The position numbers were made by a program, and so were the translations under genes. Shown here piece after piece: positions 45,155 to 56,591 of a DNA stretch of 64,000 bases. Position 1 is the stretch's first letter; the number at the start of each line of letters is the position of its first letter. The notes under the pieces are model-generated. The model was not told where the DNA came from and did not search any database. It saw only the letters and a list, made by a program, of their open reading frames with translations. The stretch covers positions 1,984,001 to 2,048,000 of the forward strand of contig OZ345381.1 of NCBI GenBank assembly GCA_977006965.1, read 5' to 3'. This stretch comes from Phymatolithon calcareum. Taxonomy: Eukaryota > Rhodophyta > Florideophyceae > Hapalidiales.

Positions 45155-45610
45155 TCACTGCTGAGGCAATATCCTCTTGCTCCTCTTGCGCGGATTCGTG
45201 CCCGAAGGGACTGGTGTTATGGGATCGGTTTCATCCACACTCAATTCATCTGAATCTCCAGTGTTTTCTTCACCTCCTGCTTGTGGGTGCTCGTCTTCTC
45301 CTTCTACCTCGTTGGTGGGTGGCGGATTCAAATTCCCTGAAACTTCATCCACTGTAGGACACAGCGCACGCATCCACACCTCAACCATGATTCGGCTCTT
45401 CTCAAAACCCAGATCATTGGACAGGAGTAGGACAAAACCATTCGCCTCTTGGTCGTCATTAACCATTCTGCCGATGTCGCCCGTGTTTCCTGCTTCTTGA
45501 GAGTTAGAGCTCGAAGACTTGAGCAACCAAACTCGTAACTTCATGCGGATGTTTGCAATGCGGATTTGGTGCACGCTTTCGAGCTTCCAGTGAGCTCCCT
45601 GACTCTCCAT
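45155..45610 (-). CDS. Small acidic protein with a basic C-terminus
   Basis: An ATG-initiated frame of 151 residues: an ordered N-terminal half (KLESVHQIRIANIRMKLRVWLL, SRIMVEVWMRAL), an acidic Glu/Asp-rich segment, and a nuclear-localisation-like tail NPRKRSKRILPQQ. No family is recognised. It lies between the two convergent transposon ORFs and reads with the transposase strand, so it may be part of the same element. Confidence 0.4.
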   Translation of the reverse strand: MESQGAHWKLESVHQIRIANIRMKLRVWLLKSSSSNSQEAGNTGDIGRMVNDDQEANGFVLLLSNDLGFEKSRIMVEVWMRALCPTVDEVSGNLNPPPTNEVEGEDEHPQAGGEENTGDSDELSVDETDPITPVPSGTNPRKRSKRILPQQ

Positions 45611-46775
45611 TGCTCTATGAGGTAGAAGCTTTGGATATCAATCTCGCCCTACAAAAAAGTTGGAATGTGAGCAGGCGATTGCAAGGCAGTTCTAGACGAG
45701 CTGACGACAGATATAGCACGACCTAGTAACCGCCGTTCGCGTGTGGAATGCAGACCAAAGTTGCAGCCGAGCTGATGAATCATCCAACAGAGACGACAAC
45801 GGCCCCCTGGAATTACACTTCGACCGCACCATCTTGACCCGTAGTTAAGGCGTGTTTTTGAAAGCTCGGCGAGCCAATTGAATATCAGGTTCAACTGAAA
45901 ATAAATGAATTTTAATTATATAAAAGACCGAGGATGGATGTCAAGCGAATGTGCAGGACGATCACTTGAAAAGATTCCATCTCTTTTCGTCTGTCTGTTG
46001 AAATGCACGCGCTTTTGGATTATGGCTTTACAATACACGATAATTACTAAGAGTAGCTTCATCCCTTTCGGGGAGGATATCCCTCTTCCCGTCCACGTAC
46101 ATAGAACCTGTCCTTATTCTCTTCTAGGAGAGATATTCCGTGCTCAATGGAAGCTCTATATCGAATTGGGGCACAACAACCCGGAGAACAATCATGTAGA
46201 GTGCCGACACTGATTAATCTCATAGTCGCTTCCACAAAGCATAACGTGTCCCCCACACTGTAATTCCTGTTTTATCGATCGAAACCTAAATTCGATATCC
46301 GAATAACGTCTCTCACGCAGGGGAACAGAGCTACCCAAATTTGGTCTTTCACTCTTGAGCCTTGCTTTCGAATAAAAAGCGCCACGGACCATAGCAAAAG
46401 ACCCTCTTTCAACCCCCTCAGCTCTGGTCCGACGTTTCCTCGGTGTACGACAAGCGCAGTGTGGAAATCAACGTCATTTGGCATATAAACTAGCATTTAT
46501 ACAACATCTCCTGCCGTCAATTCCAGAAGAGCTGTGCCGTTACTCGCCGTAGCACGTGCCTTGTTTGCGACCTTGATTGATGAGGAGCTCCCGATCAAAC
46601 CGAAACGATGTAGCGCATTGTACACCTCCGCGCGTATTCCGCTTCCAAGACCTGGCGAAGAGTTCATGCTTTGGGCGTCACCATCCAGGACCCATGACCC
46701 TTCGCCGAAACAACTCGCAGAACTCCTTGGTGATATGACCGATTTTCCTCCGGCGACGAGTAGCGACGGTACGCA

Positions 46776-48763
46776 TCAGGGTGGTCCCAAAGCTTTTCGT
46801 ATCTGATCGATATGATGGTGTGATAGACGTGCACTTATGTCACCTAGGCATTCTCTGCCATTGAGTAACCTGTAGCATCCTAGAATGGCCTTCTTCTCGC
46901 CTTTAAGAGCTTCTGTGACGAGCATCGTTAAACGCCCCTGCCAGTCATTGAAGATGACACTGCTCATGGATTGTAACTGCACATCTTTGTTATTTCTTTG
47001 ATTGATTGCCCGCTTTAAAGATTGGTGTGCCTTCTCCAGCACAAGCTCACCGATTTGTGATACATGTCCCACCATTGGAAGCGTGGTGTATACAAGCTCC
47101 AGAAGTCTGTGAACGTTGGGCTTATCAACGCATCTGCGCGCAATCAGGCTGATATTACGCCTTTTCTCAAGATCATTCTTCCTCGGCCTTGGAGTTGCAC
47201 TGTCCTCCAATATAAGCAAATCTGCGTCCGAAATTGAGCAAATACTTTCCAGTCCAGTTATATGAGTCTGTACGATGCTTTGAATTCCGTTTAGCCAGCG
47301 TCTACCGCAGTCGAAGTTAAAGGCATCCAGACTAGAAGGCGAATCTCTCTCGTCACAGGGGATTCTCCACAGCATCGTAATTAGCCTCGCCGCTGAGCCG
47401 ACAAGGCTTATTGCTTCCTTGCACTGGGCACTTGATGTGCAGTTGTTCCCGTTAGCCAAAGCAATTGACTCACATCCCTTCATGAAACCAAACTCTGCCA
47501 CGATTGATAAAGCATACAGCTCCGTCATAGACATACTGAATAGTACCTTTTTTTCCTTGTCAAACAACCTGTTCTGCACTAGAAGATGGCAGTCCGCCAA
47601 AAACCCGATGATGTACTTCTCACAGACGACTCGATGCTCTTTTCATGGAAGTAGTTTAAAGGCCATGTCAATGCAGTCTTTAAGATGCCCGGTTAATAGG
47701 TGGTCTGGGGCAACGAAGCATGCCTTGCAGGGGTCTAAATATCCGCTTAGAAGAGGATGCCCATCTTCAGTCTTCGGTATGTGAGGTCTGGCATCAAACA
47801 TCGCCTGCCTCATGTCATGCAAGGGGAGATCCTCATAAAAATGACTCTCTCGTAGCCCAAGAAGTCTACATGACTCATACGTCGCGCCACAGTCCCGTAC
47901 GGCCTGAACTTGGTAAAATCCAGGTTGTGCTGCGCTTTTCAGGCCGTGGTCTTCCAAAGAAGTATATCGACTTCCGAAAAGTCCTTTAGAGCGCCTTGTA
48001 AACCGGCAAAGGTGGCAACACAACACGCAGTTGCTGTATGCCCGAGAGTATCTATAGATCCATTTAAAACCGGTGTGTCTCCTAAGAAACCCACTAGGTC
48101 AAGGAAAATCCTTCTGTAGGTGCCGGTTGCATCGATATCCAAAAACCCCTCCGTCATGCCCCTCACGATGTCCTCTTGAATTCGTTTAAAGACAGACGAG
48201 CTCTTCACACCTGGCGGACTTAAAGATATAATTCGGACTGCATTAGAGCTGGAGCGTATATGAGGTGGTAAGTTTAAACAGACCATGTAGAAGCCGTCTC
48301 CTGAAGCCGATTTTCCCTTCGCGACCTCGAACCCATCCCAGAACAGTAAAAATCTGTACACGAAGTAGAGCTCTCCCGAGGGAAGCTTACCCATACTGTT
48401 CACAGCGGAAAACTGTTCTGGTCCCCTTACTCCGTCATGAGCCTTACTCAACCGACAGCTCACAAGCTCCCGACACAAATCGGTCTCGCAGGCGCCAAAT
48501 GAAGAGGGATCCTCGTCACCACTGCGTACCCAGAAGACGTGACGCCCACGCTCCTCATTCTCTGACAAAAATCGATGGACGAGGAACAGTCGAGCACCAG
48601 CAGTCGTTGTTTCGGACTCTTCCGCATCTTGCCGATATGTCCGTACCAAAGCAACGACATCCCCGAGTTTTAGAAACGGTTTCACCCACCCTGACCAAGC
48701 CTCTTCCATTTCCTGTCTCCGCCTCGTAAGGGCCTCCTTTCGCTTTCGAGCTTCCTCGGCCAT
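46776..48763 (-). pseudogene. Tnp2/KDZ-like DNA transposase, broken
   Basis: A cut-and-paste transposase of the CACTA/Tnp2-KDZ group. Reading the minus strand from ATG 48,763: YRFLLFWDGFEVAKGKSAS followed by YMVCLNLPPHIR (the DGF and NLP region holding the first catalytic Asp), then LDLVGFLGDTPVL and GHTATACCHLCRF (second Asp and the Cys/His cluster), DHLLTGHLKDCIDMAF, and a C-terminal part with ELVLEKAHQSLKRAINQ. The frame is broken by a one-base shift near 48,015-48,025 and by TGA at 47,643-47,645. The order of motifs matches Tnp2-type transposases; the exact superfamily is uncertain. Confidence 0.6.
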
Positions 48764-48805
48764 CGCCGATGATCGTTTGCGTCTCTTGTGGAACCCACGG
48801 GCCGT

Positions 48806-50167
48806 CTAGAGCTCAAGAAAGACTTCCTTATTGTCACTCCCTATCGGAATGTCTGCAATGGAAACCGTCACGGCATCAGACGGTGACTGGTATTGGATAA
48901 ATGCGAATCTCTCTGAAAGATTTCGATCACGATCAGATACAGTGCTGTTGAAGAAGGGTTTAAACTCGGCATTCCCACGCCTCGAAATATGGTGAACTGT
49001 CCAGATGACAGTAATTTTCCCCCGAAGATTTGCATGGACGGAGTCACTTACGCCGACCGTGAACAGTGTGTTGACGTCACTACAAAGATCTGAGAGACCC
49101 AGTAGACAGATTTCCACCACATCGCCTGCCTCAGCAAAAGAGATAACTCGCTCGCCCTCAGTGCCGTCGGATTTGTCAACGCGAATGCATCGCGCGGGTC
49201 CATAGAACCACTTTCTCGCTGCGACTACAGGTATTGTATCACAACACTGCTCCGAGTTGATTGTAGGAGCTTCGCGCGGCAAGTTCCTCGCAGGTTGCAA
49301 ACATGTCGACTTCATAGACTTGAACACCTGTGCTGTGGCTAAATCGGCGCGTGCGTACTCACTCGGCAGCACAGTGCGTACGGGAACTTGTGGTGCGCCG
49401 GTGGATGACTCATAGGTCTTGGCCCGTGCTCCGGCTTTCGATGTATCAATGAGCTCTTCCGTGTCCTTCGCCCGGACTGCGTGGGAGTCGAAGAGTATCT
49501 TTTTGAACTTGTTCGCAAGCGTGGTATAATGTGGAAGACACGATATCGCTTTTTTGTTAAGATTAATCTCCGTATCTTCTGTTCCGGCCGCTCTCCAGGA
49601 CCTTCTCTCGACACGGTGCACCCGATCGAATGTGTCAGCAATCATGCGCATTGCTTGATACTGGAATTTTGTTAGCTTTTGGCTACCAGCGGTCAAAACA
49701 AGACCCCAGAACACCCTCCAGTTTCCTATCTTCAGCATAGTAACGGAGCTTGGATATGACGCTTCTTCATCAGTATTAACCAGCGAAAGACGCTCAGTCC
49801 CAGTTTCACCGAGCGAATTGTGGACACTTTCTTCACGTTCTATGTGCGGAGGCTCATCGGCGAAACAATAGTCTTCCGCGCCCAATCTCGCGATTTCCTC
49901 CAAAACCTCATTCATTTCACCGTGGTCATCTGTGGATGAACTGTCGCGCCGATCCGGAACAACTAATGCGTCTAGAGCTCCGGAGTTGAGAGGGAAATGT
50001 TCCAAAACGACGGGGGGCTGATGCCTTCTATGTCGTGAGGTTTCTCTCGGGGTACGTGCATAACTGGCATTGTTCAATTCTTCAGACCAATGTACAATTT
50101 CAGCATTTGGGCGCCGGAGTCTAAACCGACTTCTACGTTTCCTCACGCGGGAACGCGGGGCAGACAT
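48806..50167 (-). CDS. ORF upstream of the Tnp2/KDZ-like transposase
   Basis: From ATG 50,167, 453 residues beginning MSAPRSRVRKRRSRFRLRR, a basic (possibly nuclear or DNA-binding) N-terminus. A Ser/Glu-rich region follows, and a C-terminal half that looks folded (WFYGPARCIRV, ITVIWTVHHISRRGNAEF). It ends at TAG 48,806-48,808 and the same frame continues directly into the transposase ATG 14 codons later, so it may be either a separate first gene or the N-terminus of a single protein cut by a stop. No domain is recognised. Confidence 0.45.
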   Translation of the reverse strand: MSAPRSRVRKRRSRFRLRRPNAEIVHWSEELNNASYARTPRETSRHRRHQPPVVLEHFPLNSGALDALVVPDRRDSSSTDDHGEMNEVLEEIARLGAEDYCFADEPPHIEREESVHNSLGETGTERLSLVNTDEEASYPSSVTMLKIGNWRVFWGLVLTAGSQKLTKFQYQAMRMIADTFDRVHRVERRSWRAAGTEDTEINLNKKAISCLPHYTTLANKFKKILFDSHAVRAKDTEELIDTSKAGARAKTYESSTGAPQVPVRTVLPSEYARADLATAQVFKSMKSTCLQPARNLPREAPTINSEQCCDTIPVVAARKWFYGPARCIRVDKSDGTEGERVISFAEAGDVVEICLLGLSDLCSDVNTLFTVGVSDSVHANLRGKITVIWTVHHISRRGNAEFKPFFNSTVSDRDRNLSERFAFIQYQSPSDAVTVSIADIPIGSDNKEVFLEL

Positions 50168-50761
50168 ACTCCTGCTTACAAACTCGACAGTAAGCGTGGT
50201 CTTGTCCGCTAATAGGAATTCGAGGAGCACTTCGAACCTTATTGTGCCTTGGGAATGCAATCCAGAGCGCAAAAAAAGCAATAGGCAAATGAAAACAGAT
50301 ATGGCGCTCACTTACGTATAAGGGACGTCGTCCAGCTTATTGCAGTGAATTTTTATTTGCGCTGTAGGTGTACATATGCACATATGACGAGTCCCCTTGA
50401 GCCCGATCTAGATCTGCTCCTACCTCTACTGGACGCACTGTGTTCCACAATTCCACATAGTCTTCACTTTTCGAATGGCGCTTGAAACTGCATCCCAACG
50501 AAGTTGAAACCTCTAGTAATCTTGCTCCAACTACAAATTTCTGCGCATAAACCTTGCAGCGCTGACAGTACAATTTCACAATATCAATTCGAATTCGATA
50601 CTCGTAGCTGTACTACGCACAGCTGTGGAACTAATTCCTCTTACCGTCTGCTACGATATGCGTAGGGTTGGTCTCTGTTGACTATACGTCAGCGTGTTCG
50701 TACATTCCAAGGAGTAAGGCTGGTTAGACACGCGTAGTGCGCATTGTCGGTCCCGCGTGGA

Positions 50762-51790
50762 ATGGACAGCAGAGAACAGATGTCGAAAGACAATACCTCT
50801 GGAGAGATCGCTCCTCAGCCTCCGTGTGACGCATTGCAAACCACAGCAGTGGAACGCTCAGGAGTTCCTCAGGTTCTGCTTTCCACAGTGCGCGACGCGC
50901 AGACTCAGCCGTTGAATGTCCGAATGACATCAAATCTCCTCCACCGTCGGGCCGCTGACATTCAAGAGCTTCGACAATCACATGCCGACCTTGCCGCGAA
51001 ACTCGAGGTACTGACGAAGCGAATGGACAGGGAAGGTGAGAGACTGAATATAAGTCGCAAGGCACAATCCGATTCCTCAGACGTTGATACGGTCCGTCGG
51101 TGTATTCTTTTCGCAAAATCTCGTGCAATTGTTGTTTTTGCGCACAGGAAGCTCCGCTTTGGGACAGAGACCGTCATTTCTTTGCGCATCAAACAGTGTA
51201 GTGCAAGGTGTTCTCAAGTCCCAAGCAACAGATTGCACTTTGTACGAGTTCGGTCTACTGTATAATCATTTTCGTATCGGAACATCAACCACCTGTCGCT
51301 TTCTTCCGTCCGAATACCATTGCCGATATCCAAATGTGGCTAGAACTGCTCGGCTTGATATCCAATTTCAATCCTTCAAGGATATTTCCGACGCTCTGGG
51401 CATCGACGTGCAAGAAAGGTCAATGGCAAATTACAAGGAGCGCTGCGATCGTTCCCATGCGCTTCGCGCAGTTCAAGTTCTCGGAGTTAATATGCAGTAT
51501 GGTGACAAACGAAAAATCCTTCTTGGGCGCGGCGCATCGACAGAGTAATGCCTGCTTCCAGTTCTGCACCAGACACGGGCAATCTGGAGAGAAAATTCCT
51601 GGGAAACAGGATTTTCCTTTCAATTCGAGAATTCATTGGCAGTGGCGAATTGTTTGTCTACAGAAGCAAGCATTTCCCACGCAGTCGCAGCTCAGCATCC
51701 TCGCACGGACACTGACGATACTAATTCTATTCCGGTCAGTTCGCTATCACTTGGAGGAGGCTCCCAGGAGGATTTCTTTACGGTCCTGAA
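50762..51790 (+). pseudogene. Frameshifted ORF with a coiled coil
   Basis: From ATG 50,762 the frame encodes a coiled-coil-like stretch (IQELRQSHADLAAKLEVLTKRM); protein-like sequence then hops between frames (51,084-51,548 and about 51,550-51,720, including FLGNRIFLSIREFIGSGELF). It is divergent from the ORF at 48,806-50,167. Probably a decayed companion gene of the transposon; unidentified. Confidence 0.35.
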
Positions 51791-53349
51791 CCTAAAGATG
51801 TCCCTGGACTAATCCGGTCCTATTTTCCAGCGGTTATTCTTCGCACGCGTTTGCTTACAAGCAGTACGAAAACCATTTTTGAAACTCCTTTTCGCAATCG
51901 ACTGCCAACCGAACATATTGCAGAGGGAGTACAGTAGTACACTGAGCCCTTCCATCCTTATTTGCGTGTGCTTCGAATGTATACATACCATCGCGGTGCT
52001 GCTCGAGTCTGCTACAGTGCCCATATTCTACCACACGTCCATAAAAAGTGTGCACTGCATGATACAGCGAGCACGTCTATTGCCTTCACATTGTTTTAAT
52101 GGCAGTGACAGAAAAGTTGCATTTAAATTCATCCATAGAAAGGTGATGGACACAGTGTCAGTCTGCAGCTCAGGATAGGTCTCCCGCGCAAAACAAAAAG
52201 AGGAAGTGAGATGAACCTCAACGAGCCGCGCTATTTCGGTAGCTGTTGTGCTTTGCATACTCGGCGATGACGAGTCAAAAGAGATATCAAGAGAGCATCA
52301 CAGAGTGTCGCGTGGATGTAGTCTTTGGTGAAGATTCTCAAGTGAATGACTGCTGGGAGGAACACTCTGATCTGAAAGTAGGAAAATTTACGCTATAGCT
52401 TGCAGCTCGGAGCACTATTAGTTATTTCTTTTAAAAGAAGCTTATGCTTGTTTTAATGCCAGCCACTTCAAATTGGCAGAATCTCAGCCCCGATAAACAT
52501 TTGACGATAATTTCCTGATGCGATCCATTGGAATACTCATGATAGGATTGCTGGTATCAAAACCGCTACCACTTCACTTCGGGGTATGATAGTTCGGCGG
52601 TACAAAGCGTGGCACAATGCGGTTCGCAACCATCTTATGACAAACCACCGGTTCGACCTCTGTTTTCTTTACTTCAAACCGCGATATCGACGTTACGGAA
52701 CATTTTCACTCCTCCGGTGCCATAACAGAAAGTTTCCAATGAGCTTCTCGGATACCCAAGCTGATAAAAATAAAATTAAAAATATAATATAGGGGTGTAA
52801 GTCCTAAGAGTACTGCATCATGCTGTAATTAGCAGCATTGTCAGTTACGGCACATTTTCAAATTTTTTATATAATGTTTCGCACATATGTGTGAAACATT
52901 TTTTTGCGCCTCGATGTTCTCTTTCTATTGGTGCAATCTGATTCTCAACGAACATCCCTATCAAAAGCTAAATTGAAAAAATGTTTTTCCAAATTTTGTT
53001 GGTATCTGGCTTACGAGTCTCCGTCTCCGTGGAGTAGTACGAGATGGTTAAATTAGTAAATAGGGCAAACTTTGCAATTTCCTCAAAAACGTATGTACAC
53101 AGGTGTGTCCGAAGTTCTCCCATGCTTCGCGGGAGGAAAGGATATTGGCTTCAAGTTTTTATGAGACAGTAGGACTAGGCGGCGTTGCTATTCTGTTGGC
53201 GTGCTTGCAAGTTTCGAAACGGGGCATCGAACGAGCGCGTCAACATTCGGGTTTGGGTCTTTGTTTCGACATTCGTACCTAAGACCAGAAGATAGTTGCT
53301 CAGCAGACCGAATGCAAGGCTGATTGGAGGCTGTCCCCCCATGGTGGCC
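51791..53349. other. No supported gene; one strong palindrome
   Basis: Short frames only. The palindrome at 52,873-52,900 (AATGTTTC, CACATATGTG, GAAACATT; one mismatched pair) is embedded in A+T-rich DNA. Confidence 0.5.
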
Positions 53350-53565
53350 GTCTTTAGGCATGGATGCAACAGGAACACAATGCCGAACGACCCATTGTAC
53401 AAAGCCTGTAATTCTGATTGCAAAGAAATTGCCGAGCACTTGATTGTAGGGTGTAGTGGACGTTCCGTCTCCAGAAGTATGTTTATTGATAGAGTAGGTG
53501 CAAAAGCCTTAGAAGAGCTATGTCGTGAAAGACCCTTAGCCATACTTAAGAAATTTAATTTCTGA
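53350..53565 (+). mobile_element. LINE ORF2 C-terminal remnant
   Basis: The frame reads LYKACNSDCKEIAEHLIVGC, the C-x3-C-x6-H-x4-C-type zinc knuckle near the C-terminus of many LINE reverse transcriptases, and ends LCRERPLAILKKFNF and stop. It is the tail of a coding region with no RT core, in a different frame and context from the AATG-tailed fragments, so it may be another family. Confidence 0.45.
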
Positions 53566-54969
53566 GCAATACAAAGGTGTTTCAGAAGAGCTTTAGGCGT
53601 TCACCTTCCCTTTCGGAGTTAAAGAAGGAAAGAAAGAATACAAGGCAGTACAATACACTGGTCGTGTAGTACCTACTCATAGCGCTGATGCACAAAGTAT
53701 TGCTATTTGCGAGGTGACTTCGCAAGAGACACAAGTCTTGTGGACCGAGTGTGGAAAGACGCATCAATCACTGATAAGATCGAACGTAACACGGCAAAGT
53801 ATTTTATGCGATCGTGTCAAGTTTACGAGCTGTGCAAACTATGCGAAACAATGGAGAGTGAAAAAGCGGGGGAAACTGAAGCACTCAACAATCTACCGCA
53901 TTTTGTAGAAAAGTTCATGCACCATTATTTTATAACATGATGCTGTGCACGCAATTGATCTCATCCCAGGGAAATATGTAGACGTGAAGACCGCATATCT
54001 CGATTCTATAGTAGTACACCCTCGCTGTTGAAATCTTGTTCTCAACTTGGGATACAAGGTAACTTCTTCAAAAACTCTTCTTAATGACGACAATGTTTTA
54101 CGAGATCGATGGGACATTGTCCCGAAATTAATTGAATGTTGCCTGCAATAAGATTTGGTGGATCGCGAGAAAAACGTAAAACCTCGGATATGACATTCTC
54201 TTGGAACTGTACCATGACTGTCTCTTTTCTACCCAAGCCAGCTACACTAACTCAAGACGCGGACTTAGATGAGACGCAGGCTTGCATGGAGAGTATCATG
54301 TGAAATGTCGGGTGCTCAATTCATATCGCTGCCTTTCTGTCTTTGCATCCAAGGCCACAATACGCAGATCGTCTGGCACAGACCTAGCTGAGTAGAATAG
54401 AACGGATGAAGCGATAGCATCAAGGGGAGCGCCCTACACCAGCATTGTCCATTGTTCTCCGCTACATCTGCAACAGTTTTTCAGGAGCATGCTGTGAGGT
54501 CCCCGGCAGGCGCAGCAAAATGCAAAGTAACTTTAGCTGCGGATGGAATTTCCAGAGCTTGCGAAGTACATGTCGATTGTTCGTGGGGGTGGTCGACGCA
54601 GATTCCAGTTCAGTACGGGGCGATTCGATTTCCGAAGGTTGTTCTTGGAGCTGTACTGTATGATAATCAACTGCATGCATACTCAGAATTATTTACAGTA
54701 AACAAGACTTCAGGGCCGTGGCGGGACAGTCTCGTCTTTGATCAATAGATCAAAACTTATGATACCTAGGCCATTGGCTGGGCAGGACAGCCTGGCCTAG
54801 CTTTCTCTCATCCCTGTTGGTGTTTGCTGTGTGCGTGGGATTCACGCTCTGTGCAGCGGCTTTTCTCCCCCACTCTCAACCACACCAAACGTGCCTGGTA
54901 CACCTCTACTTCAACTCCGCCCACAACTCTCACGTTCGCCATCGAGCACCCCGGACTTCGTTCTCTGCC
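53566..54969. other. No supported gene; OTU gene 5' region at the right end
   Basis: Frames at 53,707-53,940 and 54,452-54,748 look weakly protein-like but have no family resemblance. The last 200 bp are C+T-rich and lead into the ATG at 54,970. Confidence 0.4.
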
Positions 54970-56355
54970 ATGCGCTTCCGCGTCGGCGAGCCCCTGCCCA
55001 AAGCGAAGCAAAAGAATGACCAACAAAAACCTCCGCCATCAGTCCCGCCCCTGCCCAATCCTGCCCCATTGCTCACCACTTGCCCGAATCCCCCTGCATC
55101 TTCATCATCCCCATCACCTGTACCACGGCCGCAAGGCCATGTGACCCGCGACCCGCCGCCCGAGTCCCCGCTGATGCTTGCTAACCAGGGGCCCGTCAAT
55201 GCCCCATTTCCTCGTCCGGTTCAAACGACTTTCCAGCCATCCGCTGGTGGTGGTACTGATGACCTTCTCTCCGCTCAACCAGGCCCGTCCTCCGCCCCTC
55301 GTGAAGCTCTAGCCCCATCTACTTCTGTTCGAGAGGTTGACCGAGAGAGCGACAGCGGCTCCTCTCTCGCCACGGAGGCCTACAACAGCGAAGATGAGCA
55401 CAGCGTTCGTCCTGTCGAACTTCCCGCATCCTCCGTCAGCGTACGTGGGGGTCCCTCCGCCGCTCCAATGCTAACACCGGAGCAGCGAGAGGCCGCCTTT
55501 CGTGCCGAACTTGCACGCCGTCACTGGGAAATTGTCGTCGTCCGCGCTGATGGTAACTGTCTCTTCCGCGCCCTCGCCCATTCTTTTTGGGGCGACGAAG
55601 CCCTGCATGCACAGTTGCGTGCGCGTGTCATGGACTATGTGCTCAAGGAACGTGATTATTTCTCCCAATTTGTAGCAGAAGATTTTCCACGCTATGTCCG
55701 TCGGAAGCGTCGCGACGGTTGTCATGGAAATCACGTCGAACTGCAGGCCGCCGCCGACCTTCTCGGTGTGCGTATCGAGGTTTATGCATATTCTCTGACC
55801 CCTGTGACCGTGATCGAAAGCTGGAATCAGCAATCTGATGATCGTTCTGAGCCTCTCCGTCTTAGTTTCCATCGTGGAAGCCACTATAATGCTATCGTCA
55901 ACTCTGTGCGTCCAAAGAAGATGTCATCCCGTGGAGGCAGAGCGACCGCTGCAGCGGCGGCCGCCGATGACGCGGAGATCCTGGCAATTGCTGACGCGCT
56001 CGCAACACAGGAGGAGCTTGAACAGGCCGCTTTGGAAATGTCCATTGCAGAGGCCCGACGACCAAGACGTGGAAGCAGTGCTGCGTCTTCCTCCACTGCG
56101 GCGCTAAGAGAGACTGAATTGTGTGAAGATCAAGGTAATACGATGCGAGAGGCGAGTTCAGTTCTGTCGCAGGGGTCGAAACGCGAAAAGCAGCGGGCAG
56201 GTCCAGGACCGTCCTCCGCGCTTCCCCCAACGCCACAGTCTTCACCGTTGCCCCTGTCCTATCAGGATGTAAGATCGCGTGCCGGGCCCTCTTCGGCAGG
56301 TGCATCCGGATCGTTGCGGTTTGATAGTTCGGAGGAGAAAGATGAGGAGAGGTGA
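54970..56355 (+). CDS. OTU-domain deubiquitinase, OTUD5-like
   Basis: A cysteine protease that removes ubiquitin from substrates. From ATG 54,970 the protein has 461 residues: a Pro/Ser-rich disordered N-terminus (1-165), then the OTU domain (about 170-310) with VRADGNCLFRALAHSFWG (Asp194, Cys197) and the catalytic His305 in HRGSHYNAIV. NHVELQAAADLLGVRIEVY is the usual central OTU motif. After the domain comes a ubiquitin-interacting-motif-like helix (EELEQAALEMSIAEARR, about 345-365), and the C-terminus is again disordered. The order OTU then UIM-like helix resembles OTUD5/DUBA. The frame is open from 54,817, but only TTG is available there. Intronless. Confidence 0.88.
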   Translation: MRFRVGEPLPKAKQKNDQQKPPPSVPPLPNPAPLLTTCPNPPASSSSPSPVPRPQGHVTRDPPPESPLMLANQGPVNAPFPRPVQTTFQPSAGGGTDDLLSAQPGPSSAPREALAPSTSVREVDRESDSGSSLATEAYNSEDEHSVRPVELPASSVSVRGGPSAAPMLTPEQREAAFRAELARRHWEIVVVRADGNCLFRALAHSFWGDEALHAQLRARVMDYVLKERDYFSQFVAEDFPRYVRRKRRDGCHGNHVELQAAADLLGVRIEVYAYSLTPVTVIESWNQQSDDRSEPLRLSFHRGSHYNAIVNSVRPKKMSSRGGRATAAAAAADDAEILAIADALATQEELEQAALEMSIAEARRPRRGSSAASSSTAALRETELCEDQGNTMREASSVLSQGSKREKQRAGPGPSSALPPTPQSSPLPLSYQDVRSRAGPSSAGASGSLRFDSSEEKDEER

Positions 56356-56591
56356 GTTGGAGATAGAGGTGAGGCAGGCCTTAGGAGGGAGATTCCCCTT
56401 TTGCGTATGGCAAGCAGAAGTTAGAGGAGAAGTGGTTAGGAGCACGTGTTCTGTATCCGTGCCGCTGCATAGTTCGCGTTGTCGCATTCGTCTATATCTT
56501 ACGACTGCTGTCCGTTGGTTCTTGTACATGAGCTCCCTGCGGTAGTGACCAGTTTTTATATCAGATAGCACGGAGACATTTATCCATAAGC

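Noticed and set aside
42946-50739. CACTA-type ends (CACTAACGCC at 42,946 and TAGTG at 50,735) for the Tnp2-like element
   Set aside because: Only the first five bases match convincingly and the 3-bp flanks (CCG and CGC) are not a duplication.
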